DNA from: Myxococcales bacterium
GTDB lineage: Bacteria; Myxococcota_A; Polyangia; Polyangiales; Polyangiaceae
DNA length: 56,476 nucleotides
Direction: 5' to 3'
Assembly: GCA_021847645.1 (NCBI GenBank)
Contig: JAJZQG010000021.1
Span: 1-56,476 of the forward strand
Shown here: positions 1 to 8,156 of the stretch, one piece after another
Numbering within the stretch: the first letter of the stretch is position 1
How the letters are laid out: every line of letters begins with the position of its first letter
Made by a program: the position numbers and the translations under genes
Notes under the pieces: model-generated
What the model was told of the DNA's origin: nothing
What the model saw: only the letters and a program-made list of their open reading frames with translations
Database searches by the model: none

Positions 1-2
1 CG

Positions 3-788
3 ATGGCCGACCAGATCGTCAACACCGACGTGGAGGACCGCTCGGTCACCGTCACGCCCGAGCACGTGGAGGCGGCGAAGGAGACGATCATCCTGGAGCG
101 GCGGTCGCACATCGACTCGCTGATCGCCAGGCTCCGAGAAGAGCGGGTGCGTCGCATTCTGGATCCGATGCTGGCTGGGGAGCCCGTCCCGCACGACCTG
201 ATGGACGACGACGTCGCGTACTGTCTCGGGCTCGGGCTGCTCGTGGTGAGGGACAAGGAGCTGCAGATCGCCAATCCGATCTATCGGGAGGTGCTCCCGC
301 GGACGCTGACGTGGGTGCAGCAGATCTCGCTTCACCAGAAGACAGCGTGGTACCTCGACGCGAGCGGCGCGCTGGACATGGGCAAGCTGATGGCGGAGTG
401 GCAGAAGTTCTGGCGCAAGGACGGGCACCTTGCGGCGGAGGGGTTCTCCTACCGGGAGGCTGGTCCGCACCTGATGCTGATGGCGTTCTTGCAGCGGATC
501 GTCAACGGCGGAGGGCGCATCGAGCGGGAGTACGGGTTGGGTCGGGGTGCGCTGGACCTGCTGGTGAGCTTTCGCGGGGAGCGGCACGCGATCGAGGTGA
601 AGCTGCGTCGCGGCACGGACACGCAGGGCGAGGCGCTCGAGCAGGTGTCGCGGTATCTCGACACGGTTGGATTGAAGACGGGCTGGCTGGTGCTGTTCGA
701 CCTGCGCAAGAGCGTGTCGTGGAGCAAGAAGCTGTACGTGCGGCAGAAGAAGCGCGAGGGGAAGGTGATACGGATCGTGGGGTGCTGA
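3..788 (+). CDS. C-terminal part of AAA-type ATPase with PD-(D/E)XK nuclease domain (partial)
   Basis: The visible 261 residues match the C-terminal half of a family of about 500-residue ATP-binding proteins common in Myxococcota. These carry an N-terminal P-loop ATPase, a winged-helix-like middle and a C-terminal PD-(D/E)XK nuclease fold. The middle is recognisable from IANPIYREVLPR (residues 89-100). The nuclease core is GLGRGALDLLV with Asp185, followed by AIEVK with Glu198 and Lys200, and Glu175 lies upstream. No Walker A or B motif is visible, so the ATPase part most likely lies before base 1 and the ATG at base 3 is probably internal. The cellular role is not established; an accessory or defence-like role is only a guess. 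The family assignment is fairly secure and the true start is unknown. Confidence 0.7.
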   Translation: MADQIVNTDVEDRSVTVTPEHVEAAKETIILERRSHIDSLIARLREERVRRILDPMLAGEPVPHDLMDDDVAYCLGLGLLVVRDKELQIANPIYREVLPRTLTWVQQISLHQKTAWYLDASGALDMGKLMAEWQKFWRKDGHLAAEGFSYREAGPHLMLMAFLQRIVNGGGRIEREYGLGRGALDLLVSFRGERHAIEVKLRRGTDTQGEALEQVSRYLDTVGLKTGWLVLFDLRKSVSWSKKLYVRQKKREGKVIRIVGC

Positions 789-1147
789 CGGCGGGTCGCA
801 AGCGAATCAACGAGGCGCTGTGTCGCCGGACCGCAGGTCAGAAGGTGTCAGCGTGCCGCGCCCACGAGCCCTTCGAGCAGCTCGGCATGGATGAGATACC
901 TCCGTGCCCACATGACAACAGAGCGGACGCGGGCCGTCCATCTCGCAGAGCGGTCCGAGGGGCGACCGGTCCACGGCCAGGGGCTGGCTGTCCACGGCCG
1001 GGGGGTGGCTGCCCGCGGGCAGGAGCTGCGGACGCTTGGGGAGCGGGGTGAGAAGCCGCGAGCGTGCGGCGGTGGAACGGCTATCGATCCGTTGCGGAGA
1101 CTGCCGTCCCCCAGGGACGCTTCGAGGGCGAGGTTGGGTGATCGCGC
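789..1147. other. Non-coding gap with a short imperfect repeat
   Basis: No convincing gene is visible in these 359 bases. An imperfect direct repeat containing TCCACGGCC and GGCTGGCTG or GGTGGCTG occurs around 970-1010. A 5-bp hairpin GTCCC-CCA-GGGAC lies at 1106-1118, downstream of the VWA gene on the minus strand. It has no T tract, so I do not call it a terminator. The open frames here have no family resemblance. Confidence 0.5.
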
Positions 1148-3985
1148 TTACTCCGTAGCAACGCACGAGTAGGTGACGTTCCAGGACGAGAGCACCGGTG
1201 TGCTCGTGGAGCCTGTGGTCGACGGGTAGAGCGTGGCGCGGACCTCGAGGTTGGACAGGTTGTCCGCGGGCTTTCCGAACGCCTTGTAGAGGTCGGCAGG
1301 GCAATCCGGTGTCGGGCCGGTCATCGCGCACGTCTGGGTGTTGGTCGTGTACGGGGACACGACGGCGTGCGCGATGCCCAACTGCGTGAGTGAGCCGGGC
1401 GTCGGTGCCGTGTTGAACGTGGTCGGGTCGCTCGACGTCCGGCCCTCGAACTTGATATACGAGTCGCTCGGTGTGGTGGACACCCACGTCAGGTAGTCCC
1501 ACTGAGGAGCGGTGCCCGGCGGGCACTGCGCTGTGTAGACCTGCGTCATCGTGATCGGCTTGTAGGTTACGGGGCAGCCGATCGTCAGACTGAGCTTCGC
1601 ACCCAGGTCGCCACGCACGAGCGAGCAGGTGGCCGGGCAGAGCGTGAGCTTGGTGGGCGTGGTGTTGTTGTCGAAGTACCACTTGTCGGCGAGTGTCGAG
1701 CAATTCCCCGACGCTTGCACTTGCGTGAACTGAGTGACCGTGCCCGTGCCCGACGTGAAGTTCAGCGTGACATCGTTCGGATTGATCGCCGTGCTCTGAT
1801 CGAGCTGCAGGTCGCAGGACACGGTGTTGTTGCGGATCTGGTTCAGCGCGGAGACGAGATCGGCCGTCGGGGTTGACGTCGACAGCGCGAAGGACTGGCC
1901 ACCGCCCTGGGTTGCGACGTTCTGCAGGAACGTCATGTTCGCTTCACCGAGGCCGACTGTGTATGTGATGACGCCCCAGTTCTTGTAGGCGCTCTGCGCA
2001 ACGCCAGCGATGTCGTTCTCATTCCAGTCGCAGTAGCCGTTGGGTTCGCCGTCGGTCACCAGCACGACAACCGCGCGTTCGAGCGGATGCTGGCCGATGT
2101 AGGTTCCCATGTATGACTCGGCACCTTCCAGTGCCTGGTACATCGGCGTGTCACCTCCGGGCGACCTTGCCTCAATGGCTGTGACCAGATTGCACTCTTG
2201 AGAATCGGCCGAGGAGCTGCAGTCGCTGGGCGGCGGATCGCTGACTTGCTGTGTCAGCAGCGGACCAAGCCCGACCGACGGCACTGCGCAGCCGTCGAAG
2301 TCGCACGTGCTTTCATCCCAATACCATCCGTAGCCGTTCCAGCCCCAATCTAGAAAGAGGTAGCCGGGGCATACGGTGAAGGTCCCGGGGTCGTAGTCGG
2401 GGAAGAAGCGCACTGCGACTCGGATGCCTGCGGACGCTGAGTCGCGGATGAAGGCCTTGAGCGCCGATGTTGTCAATCCGAACCGGCTGTTGGCGCCGCA
2501 TCCACCCCAGCACGAACTTCCCGACGGCGTCCAAGCCATCGACCCGGACTTGTCGAACATGACGAACATGTTGACGGTCGCGATGGATGCCTTGGTCGTG
2601 AGCGAGTCGCACGCGGGCGCGCCGCAGGTCATGGCCTGGCTGCCAGACGCCTTCTTGTAGAGCGACCAGTTATTCTGGCACGAGCACTCGGCGATGGCAT
2701 TGGGCGCGGTCGACGGATTGACCACAACTTCCTTCGTTTGGTCGAGGTATGGGCAAGATTCGGACACGCATTGCCCTGGGTCGATCTTGTCCGGAATGGG
2801 GCACTTCTTCGGCCATTGGCTACCGCCGCTGGTCTTGGGCGTGAGGTCCGGGCCGCACTCCTGGAAGTGCCCCGAGTTGGCCGGGTAGACCCAGAAGCTG
2901 GTCGTGTTGGGCTGAACCGCGACCGAGCCGCGGTTGCAGATAGGAATCGTGTTGCCGCAGGGCACCCCTGCGGTCAGGTCGGGCAGCCCGGTGCAATCGG
3001 GGTTCGTCTGGCCCGGGTTGTACTGCGCGCACGTCCCGCCCGCCTGGCAGTTGTAGTTGCAGACGCTTCCCACCATCGCGAGGCAGTAATTGTCCCACGC
3101 CCCGGAGCTGGAGCAGCACGACGGCCTCAGGCTGCAGATGCTGGTCACGCACGAATCGCAGCCGCTCGTGAGGTTGCCGCCCGTCAGGCACTTGGAATGG
3201 GCGCATGTGCCCGACTGGTCGCAGAACGAGTTGCAGACGGTGCCGACTTCCTTGATGCAGTCTGATGTCCAGCTCGACGTGCAGCAAGACGACTTCGCCG
3301 CGCATACCTTCTCGACGCATGTTTCGCATGTGGGGTCGAGCGCGGAGCCGGTCGTGCACTTGGAGTGGGCGCACGCTGCCGCGGTCAACGGCGCTTGGCA
3401 GTACTGATCGTATTGGCAATCCGTGCCCTGGTAGCAGGGCTGGCTCATGCCCTTCGCAACCAGGCCCTTCGGGAAGTTGCTGTCGTTCAGGTTGTTGAGG
3501 TTGCCCGTCTGCCACGTGACGCCGGACTGGCTGCCGTCGAGCGTAACGCCGCCGTCCGGCACCTCGTTGAACGACTGGCACGACGGGTCGCAGGGATTGT
3601 TCTTGCAGGCGCCCGCGTCGGTCAAGCTCATCGTGTGCATGCCGTCGCCCACCTGCAGGCGCTGGACAACCTGGCCGTCGGCGCACTCCCCCCAGTGGCC
3701 GTTCTGACAGGTCTGGACGCCGTCGTAGCAGGTGAGCACCGTCCCATGCTGACCCACCGTAACCGAGCAGTTCTGCGTCGCGCCGTCGGTACACAAGCTG
3801 ACGCTGGCGTCGTCGTTGGGATAGCCGCCGACCCCGTCGGCTGGCCCCACAGTGCCGGAATTGCCGTCTTGCGAGGTGCAGCCCATCGCGCAGACCAGTG
3901 CGACGACCACGGCGCCGATGAGCGCGGCGCCTTTCGCAGCGCTCGACCAGGGATTGGGCTTGGGGAGTGCTCGGAAGTTCGACAT
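1148..3985 (-). CDS. Secreted Cys-rich von Willebrand factor A domain protein (putative lipoprotein)
   Basis: A 945-residue exported protein. The start at 3985 is chosen because residues 1-36 form a signal peptide ending in CAMGC, a weak lipobox; the longer open frame upstream is low-complexity and unlike a protein. Residues about 195-320 hold two copies of a repeat of about 50 residues, each beginning CAHSKC and rich in Cys pairs (CC at its centre). A VWA domain follows, with the MIDAS motif FDKSGSM near residue 480, GGDTPMYQAL near 610 and VTDGEPNG near 640, so divalent-metal-dependent binding is likely intact. The C-terminal 250 residues are beta-rich and unassigned. It is divergent from another Cys-rich lipoprotein gene at 4305. 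The ligand is unknown; adhesion or surface assembly is inference. Confidence 0.8.
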   Translation of the reverse strand: MSNFRALPKPNPWSSAAKGAALIGAVVVALVCAMGCTSQDGNSGTVGPADGVGGYPNDDASVSLCTDGATQNCSVTVGQHGTVLTCYDGVQTCQNGHWGECADGQVVQRLQVGDGMHTMSLTDAGACKNNPCDPSCQSFNEVPDGGVTLDGSQSGVTWQTGNLNNLNDSNFPKGLVAKGMSQPCYQGTDCQYDQYCQAPLTAAACAHSKCTTGSALDPTCETCVEKVCAAKSSCCTSSWTSDCIKEVGTVCNSFCDQSGTCAHSKCLTGGNLTSGCDSCVTSICSLRPSCCSSSGAWDNYCLAMVGSVCNYNCQAGGTCAQYNPGQTNPDCTGLPDLTAGVPCGNTIPICNRGSVAVQPNTTSFWVYPANSGHFQECGPDLTPKTSGGSQWPKKCPIPDKIDPGQCVSESCPYLDQTKEVVVNPSTAPNAIAECSCQNNWSLYKKASGSQAMTCGAPACDSLTTKASIATVNMFVMFDKSGSMAWTPSGSSCWGGCGANSRFGLTTSALKAFIRDSASAGIRVAVRFFPDYDPGTFTVCPGYLFLDWGWNGYGWYWDESTCDFDGCAVPSVGLGPLLTQQVSDPPPSDCSSSADSQECNLVTAIEARSPGGDTPMYQALEGAESYMGTYIGQHPLERAVVVLVTDGEPNGYCDWNENDIAGVAQSAYKNWGVITYTVGLGEANMTFLQNVATQGGGQSFALSTSTPTADLVSALNQIRNNTVSCDLQLDQSTAINPNDVTLNFTSGTGTVTQFTQVQASGNCSTLADKWYFDNNTTPTKLTLCPATCSLVRGDLGAKLSLTIGCPVTYKPITMTQVYTAQCPPGTAPQWDYLTWVSTTPSDSYIKFEGRTSSDPTTFNTAPTPGSLTQLGIAHAVVSPYTTNTQTCAMTGPTPDCPADLYKAFGKPADNLSNLEVRATLYPSTTGSTSTPVLSSWNVTYSCVATE

Positions 3986-4015
3986 GACGTTCACCCGCTT
4001 CGGCAGCTTCGTTTC

Positions 4016-4032
4016 GTCTCTCTCGCAGAGAC
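4016..4032 (-). promoter_or_regulatory. Hairpin in the 5' leader of the VWA gene
   Basis: A perfect 6-bp inverted repeat GTCTCT / AGAGAC with a 5-base loop lies 31-47 bases upstream of the VWA start codon. On the minus strand a run of T precedes the hairpin rather than following it, so it is not an intrinsic terminator. It would lie in the transcribed leader of the promoter called at 4050-4078. Its function is unknown. Confidence 0.35.
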
Positions 4033-4049
4033 AAAAAAGGGCCAAAGCT

Positions 4050-4078
4050 ACGGTAGCAGCTAGCGTGCCATTGCTCAA
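4050..4078 (-). promoter_or_regulatory. Candidate promoter of the VWA gene
   Basis: On the minus strand TTGAGC (4073-4078) is followed after 17 bases by TACCGT (4050-4055), preceded by an extended -10 TGC. Both boxes and the spacing fit a housekeeping sigma-factor promoter. A start near 4043 would give a leader of about 58 bases that includes the hairpin at 4016-4032. Confidence 0.45.
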
Positions 4079-4304
4079 CGCGCCGCTCTCCCGCGCATAC
4101 CGGACACCCGCGAGGGAAACCGCGGGAACAGGTCGCGCAACTTTTGCGAACTCCCGCAATTCGTAGTCCTCTTGAGCTGTCGCCGGGCCATGCAGCCTCG
4201 ATGCTTCCGCGACACTTCGACGTCGCTCCACCGAACCTTGGATCCTATTGCTGGCTGCGGGGATCGATCCTTGCTTCAATGGAGCCGTTCGGCAGGAGAA
4301 CCCC

Positions 4305-5360
4305 ATGTCCCGACTCGTCCCCATCGCCGCGCTCATCGGTCTGCTTGCCGCCGGTTGCACCAGCAAGGACTCCAAGCCGGCCGGGCTTGGAAGCCTCGGA
4401 GGCTCGACCGGCGGGTGGGCCGGCTCCAGCGCCCACGACGCGTCCGCCGAAGACAGCAACGTCGGCGGTTCATCCGAGGACGGCTCGATGCCCGACACAA
4501 GCCCGCCCGACGCAGGTGACGACGGCGCATCCGGCGGAGCGGCCGGCCAAGCCGGGAGCGGTGGAGCGGGCGGAGCCGGCGGTTCTGGGGTGTTGTGCTA
4601 CCAGGATCCGGCTCCGGCTTCGGGCGACGGGTACTGCGTTCAAGTCGACGGCGACGGCTACAAGTGCAATCCGATCACCAGTGCGCCGTGCAACGTGGCG
4701 GCTGGCGAGACCTGCGAGTTCGACGGGTCCAGGTTTGCGTGCGTCAACATGGGCGGCTCTGGGAGCGCGCCTTGCGGCGTCTGCGGCGTCACCGGTTCGG
4801 AGTACTGCATCCAGGGCTTCACCTGTCGGGGCCTCGAGAGCAAGTGCACGCGCTACTGCTGCGATGACTACCAATGCGCCTTCGGCGCGCAGTGCGTGAT
4901 GCAGCCGCCTACGAGCGTCGGCATCTGCCAGGCGACGGCCGGCAATCTGCTCGCGGGGTTCGTGGGTGCCGGCGGCGCTGATGGTGGTGCCACCGACGCG
5001 GGGCATGATGCAGCGCCTCCGCCGATCGAGTGCAATGTCGACGCTCCGCTCGGCACCGGAGCGTGCATTACGGTGGGATCCGCGGGCTTCGGCTGTAACC
5101 CGATTACCAATGAGGGATGCAACGCCGGCGCCGGAGAAGCTTGTGATTTGACGGCCAACGGCAACTTCGAGTGCGTGAACGGAGCTCACAACTTGGGCGC
5201 TTGCGCGCCGTGCTCCACGGGCCAGTGCCAGGCGGGCATGACCTGCGAGATCACCCCGTCCTGCACCAAGTTCTGCTGCGACGACACTGATTGCGGCCAG
5301 GGAATATGCGCCCGGCCAGTCAATGCTACCGGTCCGGGCGTCTGCGTTACGCCCGGCTAG
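4305..5360 (+). CDS. Cys-rich lipoprotein with an internal duplication
   Basis: A 351-residue lipoprotein. The ATG at 4305 is preceded by AGGAGA at 4294-4299 and begins a classic signal peptide ending LLAAGC (lipidated Cys18). A Gly/Ser/Ala/Asp-rich linker follows to about residue 95. Then come two homologous Cys-rich modules, each of about 100 residues and separated by another low-complexity linker. Both contain CNPIT, a C-G-x-x-C pair, and a CCDD motif (YCCDDYQC, FCCDDTDC), so the protein arose by internal duplication. The high Cys content suggests disulfide-stabilised domains outside the cytoplasm. It is divergently transcribed from the VWA Cys-rich protein at 1148-3985 and may work with it. 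No enzymatic motif is visible and the function is unknown. Confidence 0.8.
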   Translation: MSRLVPIAALIGLLAAGCTSKDSKPAGLGSLGGSTGGWAGSSAHDASAEDSNVGGSSEDGSMPDTSPPDAGDDGASGGAAGQAGSGGAGGAGGSGVLCYQDPAPASGDGYCVQVDGDGYKCNPITSAPCNVAAGETCEFDGSRFACVNMGGSGSAPCGVCGVTGSEYCIQGFTCRGLESKCTRYCCDDYQCAFGAQCVMQPPTSVGICQATAGNLLAGFVGAGGADGGATDAGHDAAPPPIECNVDAPLGTGACITVGSAGFGCNPITNEGCNAGAGEACDLTANGNFECVNGAHNLGACAPCSTGQCQAGMTCEITPSCTKFCCDDTDCGQGICARPVNATGPGVCVTPG

Positions 5361-5391
5361 GACGTCGCAACGGGCTTTCCCCGACGCTCCC

Positions 5392-6294
5392 CTACCACCC
5401 CCCCGTCCCCTCCACCGCCATCAGCTCGTCCACGTTCGGCTGGATCACGATCTCGATCCGACGGTTCTTCGCCTTGTCCTCCGGCGTGTCGTTCGGCGCG
5501 ATCGGGTCGAACTGCCCATAGCCCGCCGCCGATAGCGTGTGCGGATCCATGCCGTCCTTGATCAGGAAGTCCACCACGTGGATCGCCCGCGTCGCCGACA
5601 AGTACCAGTTCGACGGGTACTTCGCCGTCGAGATGGGGACATCGTCCGTGTGCCCGGCCACCTGGAACTGACGGCCAGGCATGGTCTTGAGCACGCGCGC
5701 CACCTCGGCCAGCGCGGCCTTGCCCTGCGGCCTCAGCTCCGCGCGCCCGGGATCGAACAGCACCTCGCTCGGCAACTGCAGCACCATACGCCCCCGGCGA
5801 ACCACCACCTTTAGCTGGCCCGCGTCCGCCATCTTGCGAAACTGCTCCACCAGCTGACGCATCGTCTCGGCCCGACGCTCCGCCGCCGCCTGCGCCCGCC
5901 GAAGCTCCTCGAGCCGCGAGCGCGCCTGCTCCAGGCTCGTCGCCAGCGTGCCCTTCTCCTGCAACAGCTTGTCGACGTCCTCGCCCTTCTTCTGCAGCGC
6001 CTCGCGCAAGCTCGAGTTCAACGCCGTCGCGTCGTCCAGCTGCTTCTGCAGCTCGCCCAGATCCCGGTTGGCCCGCGCCGTCCGGGCGTCGAGCGTGGCC
6101 TGCACGCTCGTGGCGCGATGGCTCTCCTGCGCTGCCCAGCTCTCGAGGTCGAGGTACCCCCCGCGCGTCTTGTCCAGGTTCGCCTGGCAGGTCGCGGCCT
6201 CGGCCACCTTCGCCTCGTACTCGCTCTTCTTCACGCAGCCCAGGGCCGACCCGGCGACCAGCGCCCATGCCGCGATCCATGCAAGCTTTCTCAT
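5392..6294 (-). CDS. OmpA-family peptidoglycan-associated lipoprotein with coiled coil
   Basis: A 300-residue protein that probably links the outer membrane to peptidoglycan. The start at 6294 gives a signal peptide MRKLAWIAAWALVAGSALGC with a lipobox-like end at Cys20; a GTG three codons upstream is an alternative. Residues about 30-165 are a long, charged coiled coil. Residues about 170-290 are an OmpA C-terminal domain, with VLFDPGRAELRPQG, VAGHTDDVPI and NRRIEIVI, which are the usual peptidoglycan-binding landmarks. A second lipoprotein with the same layout is encoded at 39932-40825, so these are paralogues. Its 3' end faces the Cys-rich lipoprotein gene, separated by only 31 bases. Confidence 0.88.
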   Translation of the reverse strand: MRKLAWIAAWALVAGSALGCVKKSEYEAKVAEAATCQANLDKTRGGYLDLESWAAQESHRATSVQATLDARTARANRDLGELQKQLDDATALNSSLREALQKKGEDVDKLLQEKGTLATSLEQARSRLEELRRAQAAAERRAETMRQLVEQFRKMADAGQLKVVVRRGRMVLQLPSEVLFDPGRAELRPQGKAALAEVARVLKTMPGRQFQVAGHTDDVPISTAKYPSNWYLSATRAIHVVDFLIKDGMDPHTLSAAGYGQFDPIAPNDTPEDKAKNRRIEIVIQPNVDELMAVEGTGGW

Positions 6295-6303
6295 CGCCGC
6301 CAC

Positions 6304-6312
6304 GGTCTAGCA
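6304..6312 (-). promoter_or_regulatory. TGCTANNNN extended -10-like box before the OmpA lipoprotein
   Basis: TGCTAGACC on the minus strand ends 9 bases before the ATG at 6294. No clear Shine-Dalgarno sequence is present. It belongs to the group of boxes that would give leaderless or near-leaderless mRNAs. Confidence 0.25.
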
Positions 6313-6464
6313 CCGCCGGCCGAAACCCCCAAAAGTCCTGCGTGCGCTAGGGATCCCCAAACCAGTCCGACGGACCAGGCTGCCAGCGCGGCGATGCCGC
6401 GCCGCCAAGGCACGACGGTGTCGTGCCGCTACGAGAACGGGATGATCCTTGGATGGGAACCCCC

Positions 6465-7283
6465 TTACTGCCCCCGCTTCAGGCGCTCCAGCTCGGCCAT
6501 CACTTCCGCCAGCTTCGTCTCCGCGATCGCTCGTTGCCGACGCTCTTCCTCCGCGCGCTTGGCTTCTTGCTCCGCGCGCTGCGCCTCTTGCACCGCACGC
6601 GCTTCCACTCGCTCCAGCGCTGCGCTCAGCTTCGAGATCACGTCTTCCGTATCAGGCAGCGCCGCTTCCCCCACGTAGAACTCCAGACGGTCTCCCTCGA
6701 CCCCGAGCTCCACGCCCAGCACGCTCGACTCGAACCGACCCGACTGAGGAACCAGCCTCTGGTAGACACGGGCACCCGAATGGGGAAGCCGCCAGCCGCG
6801 AAGCGCCATCCGCTTCAGGTCGAACGCGAAGTACTCCGGAATCCCCAGGTGCGCGTAGCGCTTGACGTTGGCCTCGGCGTCCTTCGCTTGATCTCCCCGC
6901 CAGTGGATCTCGATCGCAAGGTCCAGCCCCTTGCCTTCCGCGCTGACGATCCACGAGTCGCGGTCGTGATCCTCGACGTCCGTCACCGCGATGACATCGG
7001 GCGAGAACATCCGCTCGCCGGGATAGAAGATCGGCAGATCGTTGCCGATGTAGATCTTGCGCCGAAGACGTCGGAAGTGCCGCCGAAGCATCTCGCGGGT
7101 GCGCTGGACCGAATCGCGGTGCGTGTCGCCCTCGGGCGGCGCCGCGTTGGGCATCGGGCCTTCCCACACGAGCACCGCCCGCAACCGCTCGCGCTCATGG
7201 TCGCTGAGCCGGTCCCACACCTCTTGCGGCGGAGCTTGCGGGTCGGCCGGGTCGAATTCGAACCCCGCGAACGTCAGCGTCAT
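6465..7283 (-). CDS. Uma2-family (DUF820) putative endonuclease with C-terminal coiled coil
   Basis: A 272-residue protein of the Uma2 / DUF820 family, which adopts a PD-(D/E)XK restriction-endonuclease fold. The core is visible as MFSPDVIAV (the Asp), then DLAIEIHW (Glu-x-x), then KRYAHLGIPEYFAFD, the typical family closing motif. The last 60 residues, rich in Glu, Ala and Arg, form a coiled coil common in long Uma2 proteins. Uma2 genes occur in many copies in some bacterial genomes and their biological role is unresolved; DNA cleavage has been proposed from the fold only. A degraded second copy lies at 23546. The gene has its own good promoter (7293-7320) that would yield a leaderless mRNA. 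Confidence 0.82.
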   Translation of the reverse strand: MTLTFAGFEFDPADPQAPPQEVWDRLSDHERERLRAVLVWEGPMPNAAPPEGDTHRDSVQRTREMLRRHFRRLRRKIYIGNDLPIFYPGERMFSPDVIAVTDVEDHDRDSWIVSAEGKGLDLAIEIHWRGDQAKDAEANVKRYAHLGIPEYFAFDLKRMALRGWRLPHSGARVYQRLVPQSGRFESSVLGVELGVEGDRLEFYVGEAALPDTEDVISKLSAALERVEARAVQEAQRAEQEAKRAEEERRQRAIAETKLAEVMAELERLKRGQ

Positions 7284-7292
7284 CGTGCTTCG

Positions 7293-7320
7293 ATTGTAGC
7301 AGAGCCGTGCCGCTCGTCAC
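7293..7320 (-). promoter_or_regulatory. Promoter of the Uma2 gene, probably leaderless
   Basis: On the minus strand GTGACG (7315-7320), a 16-base spacer and TACAAT (7293-7298) with extended TGC precede the ATG at 7283 by 9 bases. Transcription would start 2-4 bases before the start codon. The -35 box overlaps the stop codon of the gene remnant at 7317-7418. Confidence 0.45.
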
Positions 7321-7418
7321 CTCATGAGGGCGTAGAGCAGCACCCCGATCGACCCCACGCACACGATCGCCGCGACGATCGTCAGCCCCCGGTTGCCCGA
7401 CTTCACCGGCGCGGTCCG
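7317..7418 (-). pseudogene. 3' remnant of a paralogue of the membrane protein at 8157-8507
   Basis: The last 33 codons of this frame align without gaps with the last 33 residues of the gene at 8157-8507, with 16 identical. Both end in a transmembrane segment and LYALxR followed by TGA, and both are flanked by the same CGTCACCT bases. The N-terminal TPR-like part of the paralogue is missing, and the PIN/antitoxin pair occupies the space upstream. I read this as the tail of a former tandem duplicate. Confidence 0.55.
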
Positions 7419-7461
7419 CACATCTCGCGCACGTCCGCGGATCGCACGCCAGCCAGTTGCC

Positions 7462-7855
7462 TCAAGGCAGGCGCACGTTCGCTTCGCGTGCGAGGCGCGC
7501 GTCGAAGGAAACGAGCGGCAACGCGCCAGCGTCTCGCGCCGACTCGAGAACGAGGTAGTCCGAGAAGTCGGCGGCCCCAACGCTGTACGCCGCGAGCGCC
7601 CGCTCCACACGATCTCGCTCCTCGAACACCAATACGGGCGCATCGAGCAGGTCAAGCAAACACTCGCACACCTTGGCGCGAGTCGAAGCGGTAGCGGCTC
7701 GAGAGTGCCCACACCGTCTCGACGATCACGACCTGGCTGATCCACGCCCCACCTTGCAGGGCCGCCTCGTGAAGCACTGCCCCGGCCGCCTCCGTCTGCG
7801 AGGGATCGTCCGCGACAACGATTCGGACCAGCACATTCGTGTCAAAACCCAGCAC
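7462..7855 (-). pseudogene. PIN-domain toxin (VapC-like), split by a frameshift
   Basis: Two reading frames together encode one PIN domain of about 130 residues. Frame 1 (7855 down to 7652) starts at GTG and carries FDTNVLVR (first Asp) and VETVW (Glu). Frame 2 (7671 down to 7462) carries CECLLDLL, ADFSDYLV (third acidic residue) and SFDARLARE (fourth). The switch falls at about 7675-7683, where FDS in frame 1 should run into AKVCECL in frame 2. All four acidic positions of the ribonuclease site survive, so the break is recent, a sequencing error, or programmed. The start overlaps the antitoxin stop by 14 bases, typical of toxin-antitoxin operons. Intact VapC proteins cleave RNA. Confidence 0.7.
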
Positions 7856-8096
7856 TACGCGTAGCCTCCTCGGCGATTGCCTGATCGATGTCGTCCAGCG
7901 TCACGGGGGCGACGCCTTCCGGACGTGACCGGCGGCGCGCCAGGAGCTCCTCGACGGTCAACGAGCGGCGTTCCTGCCTCGGGCTTCCTGCTTCGAGCAC
8001 AATCAGCTCGACCGGCCTTCCGACGAGCGGACGAAGCTCAGGGATGGCGCGCGCGGTCGCCTCGTCGACGACCCTCCGAATCCGGATCGCGTTCAT
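7842..8096 (-). CDS. Antitoxin of the adjacent PIN toxin
   Basis: An 84-residue protein transcribed just ahead of, and overlapping by 14 bases, the PIN toxin frame. Size, position and overlap are those of a type II antitoxin. The sequence starts MNAIRIRRVVDEATARAIPELRPLVGR, and residues 25-34 (VGRPVELIVL) look like the short dimerising beta-strand region of small antitoxins paired with PIN proteins. The acidic helical C terminus (TLDDIDQAIAEEA) would be the toxin-wrapping part. No DNA-binding fold can be named with certainty. A TGCTACCAT box ends 6 bases before the ATG, so the operon may be transcribed without a leader. If the toxin is dead, this gene may be a leftover. Confidence 0.65.
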   Translation of the reverse strand: MNAIRIRRVVDEATARAIPELRPLVGRPVELIVLEAGSPRQERRSLTVEELLARRRSRPEGVAPVTLDDIDQAIAEEATRSAGF

Positions 8097-8102
8097 GCTC
8101 GA

Positions 8103-8111
8103 ATGGTAGCA
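8103..8111 (-). promoter_or_regulatory. Extended -10 TGCTACCAT before the antitoxin
   Basis: The box on the minus strand ends 6 bases before the antitoxin ATG at 8096. No convincing -35 box was found. It matches the leaderless pattern seen at several genes in the window. Confidence 0.3.
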
Positions 8112-8156
8112 CGAGGTCTGCTCGACATCCCGTCTGCCCTGGACCCGCCCAGGGCG

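Noticed and set aside
891..1172. Small gene in the gap before the VWA gene
   Set aside because: It is a low-complexity frame with Arg/Gly/Ala bias, overlapping the VWA 3' end, with no ribosome binding site or homologous pattern.
4016..4032. Intrinsic terminator
   Set aside because: The T tract precedes the hairpin on the minus strand and is an A tract after it on the plus strand, so neither orientation terminates.
5357..6313. Second minus-strand frame over the OmpA lipoprotein
   Set aside because: It is a Gly/Arg-rich alternative frame of the OmpA gene with no fold; the coiled coil and OmpA domain lie in the other frame.
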